Shown here: piece by piece, positions 63,561 to 64,000 of the stretch
Layout: each line of letters begins with the position of its first letter
How positions within the stretch are numbered: the first letter of the stretch is position 1
Notes under the pieces: generated by a model
Databases searched by the model: none
What the model was told of the DNA's origin: nothing
The model's input: only the letters and a program-made list of their open reading frames with translations
From: DSYU01 sp963827605
GTDB lineage: Bacteria; Chloroflexota; Anaerolineae; Anaerolineales; Anaerolineaceae
Assembly: GCA_963827605.1 (NCBI GenBank)
Contig: CAWHBK010000002.1
Coordinates: 992,001 to 1,056,000 of the forward strand
Length of the DNA: 64,000 bases
Direction: 5' to 3'
Program-made: the position numbers and the translations under genes

Positions 63561-64000
63561 ATGCCAGACCTGGAACATACATTACAAGGCCATGATCTTG
63601 GCTTTTTGAAAATTGTCGCCGGAGCCTGGGGGATTGAATTAAATGCCCCCGACACCGTTACGGCCCTGCCGATCCTCGTGCAAAGTGTGCTGGAAAATGC
63701 TGACTTTGCCGAAGTGATCGAAGCGCTGCCGCAGGATGCAAAAAATGTGCTGCAGATGCTCTTGCAGAACGATGGCCGGTTGTTATGGGCCACGTTTGTG
63801 CGCACCTATGGCGAGCTGCGCCGGATGGGCATGGCAAAACGCGACCGCGAGCGGCCCAACCTGAAACCCGCTTCGGCGGTTGAAGTTCTTTGGTACCGGG
63901 GATTGATCGGCCGCGCATTCCTGAATGTGCCCCCTGCCAGCGAGCCGCAGGAGTACGCCTATATTCCGGAGGATCTGCTGCCACTGCTGCCCGCCATGCA
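63561..64000 (+). CDS. Helicase-associated (XPB/Ssl2 N-terminal-like) protein, partial
   Basis: The first 146 residues of a protein cut by the right edge. The N-terminus MPDLEHTLQGHDLGFLKIVA is followed by a helical region with NVLQMLLQNDGRLLWATFVR, TYGELRRMG and then EVLWYRGLIGRAF and YAYIPEDL. This resembles the helicase-associated domain found at the start of bacterial XPB/Ssl2-related proteins, which repeats the LWYRGLI and YIP(D/E)DL pattern. The helicase part is not in the window. TAAAAT lies 9 nt before the ATG and no ribosome-binding site is visible, so the mRNA may be leaderless. Confidence 0.5.
   Translation, partial: MPDLEHTLQGHDLGFLKIVAGAWGIELNAPDTVTALPILVQSVLENADFAEVIEALPQDAKNVLQMLLQNDGRLLWATFVRTYGELRRMGMAKRDRERPNLKPASAVEVLWYRGLIGRAFLNVPPASEPQEYAYIPEDLLPLLPAM

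Overview
This 64 kb window reads as a chromosomal segment of a Chloroflexota bacterium, most likely class Anaerolineae. The reasons are the moderately high GC, lipoproteins with long Thr/Pro linkers, very large GAF-domain sensor kinases, a conservon-type small GTPase next to a DUF4388 protein, and several apparently leaderless mRNAs. This placement is inferred; no rRNA or other taxonomic marker is present. I saw no tRNA, rRNA, CRISPR array, transposase or phage gene.

Layout. (1) 1-4.1 kb, minus: part of an oligopeptide ABC transporter (ATPase, binding lipoprotein, permease). (2) 4.2-8.1 kb, minus: a degenerate receiver protein and a hybrid sugar-sensor kinase ending in an AraC DNA-binding domain. 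(3) 8.3-21 kb, plus: a divergent Rel (p)ppGpp enzyme, a phosphodiesterase, a GH36 alpha-galactosidase, a PAS/GAF diguanylate cyclase, a class V aminotransferase and a two-propeller sensor kinase. (4) 21-23.7 kb, plus: aspartate kinase and aspartate-semialdehyde dehydrogenase. (5) 23.7-35 kb, minus: a squalene-cyclase-repeat protein, an acyltransferase, then a sugar-acid operon (FAH hydrolase, lipoprotein/glycosidase, HXXEE membrane protein, KDG kinase, KDPG aldolase) and a sugar-binding lipoprotein. (6) 35-39 kb, plus: xylulokinase, a CarH-like MerR/B12 regulator, a tiny basic protein and a P-loop protein. (7) 39.4-43.1 kb: a DUF3048 lipoprotein and four small membrane proteins. (8) 43-49.9 kb: thiamine salvage, with promoter, TPP riboswitch, thiamine pyrophosphokinase, binding protein and permease, plus an ATPase separated from them by an opposite-strand PQQ-type dehydrogenase. 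(9) 49.9-63.4 kb, minus: a large signalling block with an alpha/beta hydrolase lacking its serine, a CheY-like regulator, a 2333-residue kinase with about ten GAF domains, a receiver fused to a degenerate GGDEF, a left-handed beta-helix protein, a V4R protein, a second alpha/beta hydrolase, a Ras-like GTPase and a DUF4388 protein. (10) From 63.56 kb, plus: a partial helicase-associated protein.

The best candidate for an undescribed system is region 9. A small GTPase, a DUF4388 adaptor, a V4R protein (same fold superfamily as TRAPP/Bet3), an alpha/beta hydrolase and a beta-helix protein form one tight gene set. It lies beside a very large multi-GAF histidine kinase whose neighbours include two proteins with degenerate catalytic sites.

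Data quality matters here. At least a dozen single-base frameshifts break otherwise normal genes: transporter genes, rel, the alpha-galactosidase, asd, the cyclase-like gene and thiB. Most look like an extra base, often in a short homopolymer. I treat them as probable sequencing errors and give full gene spans, stating each suspected position.
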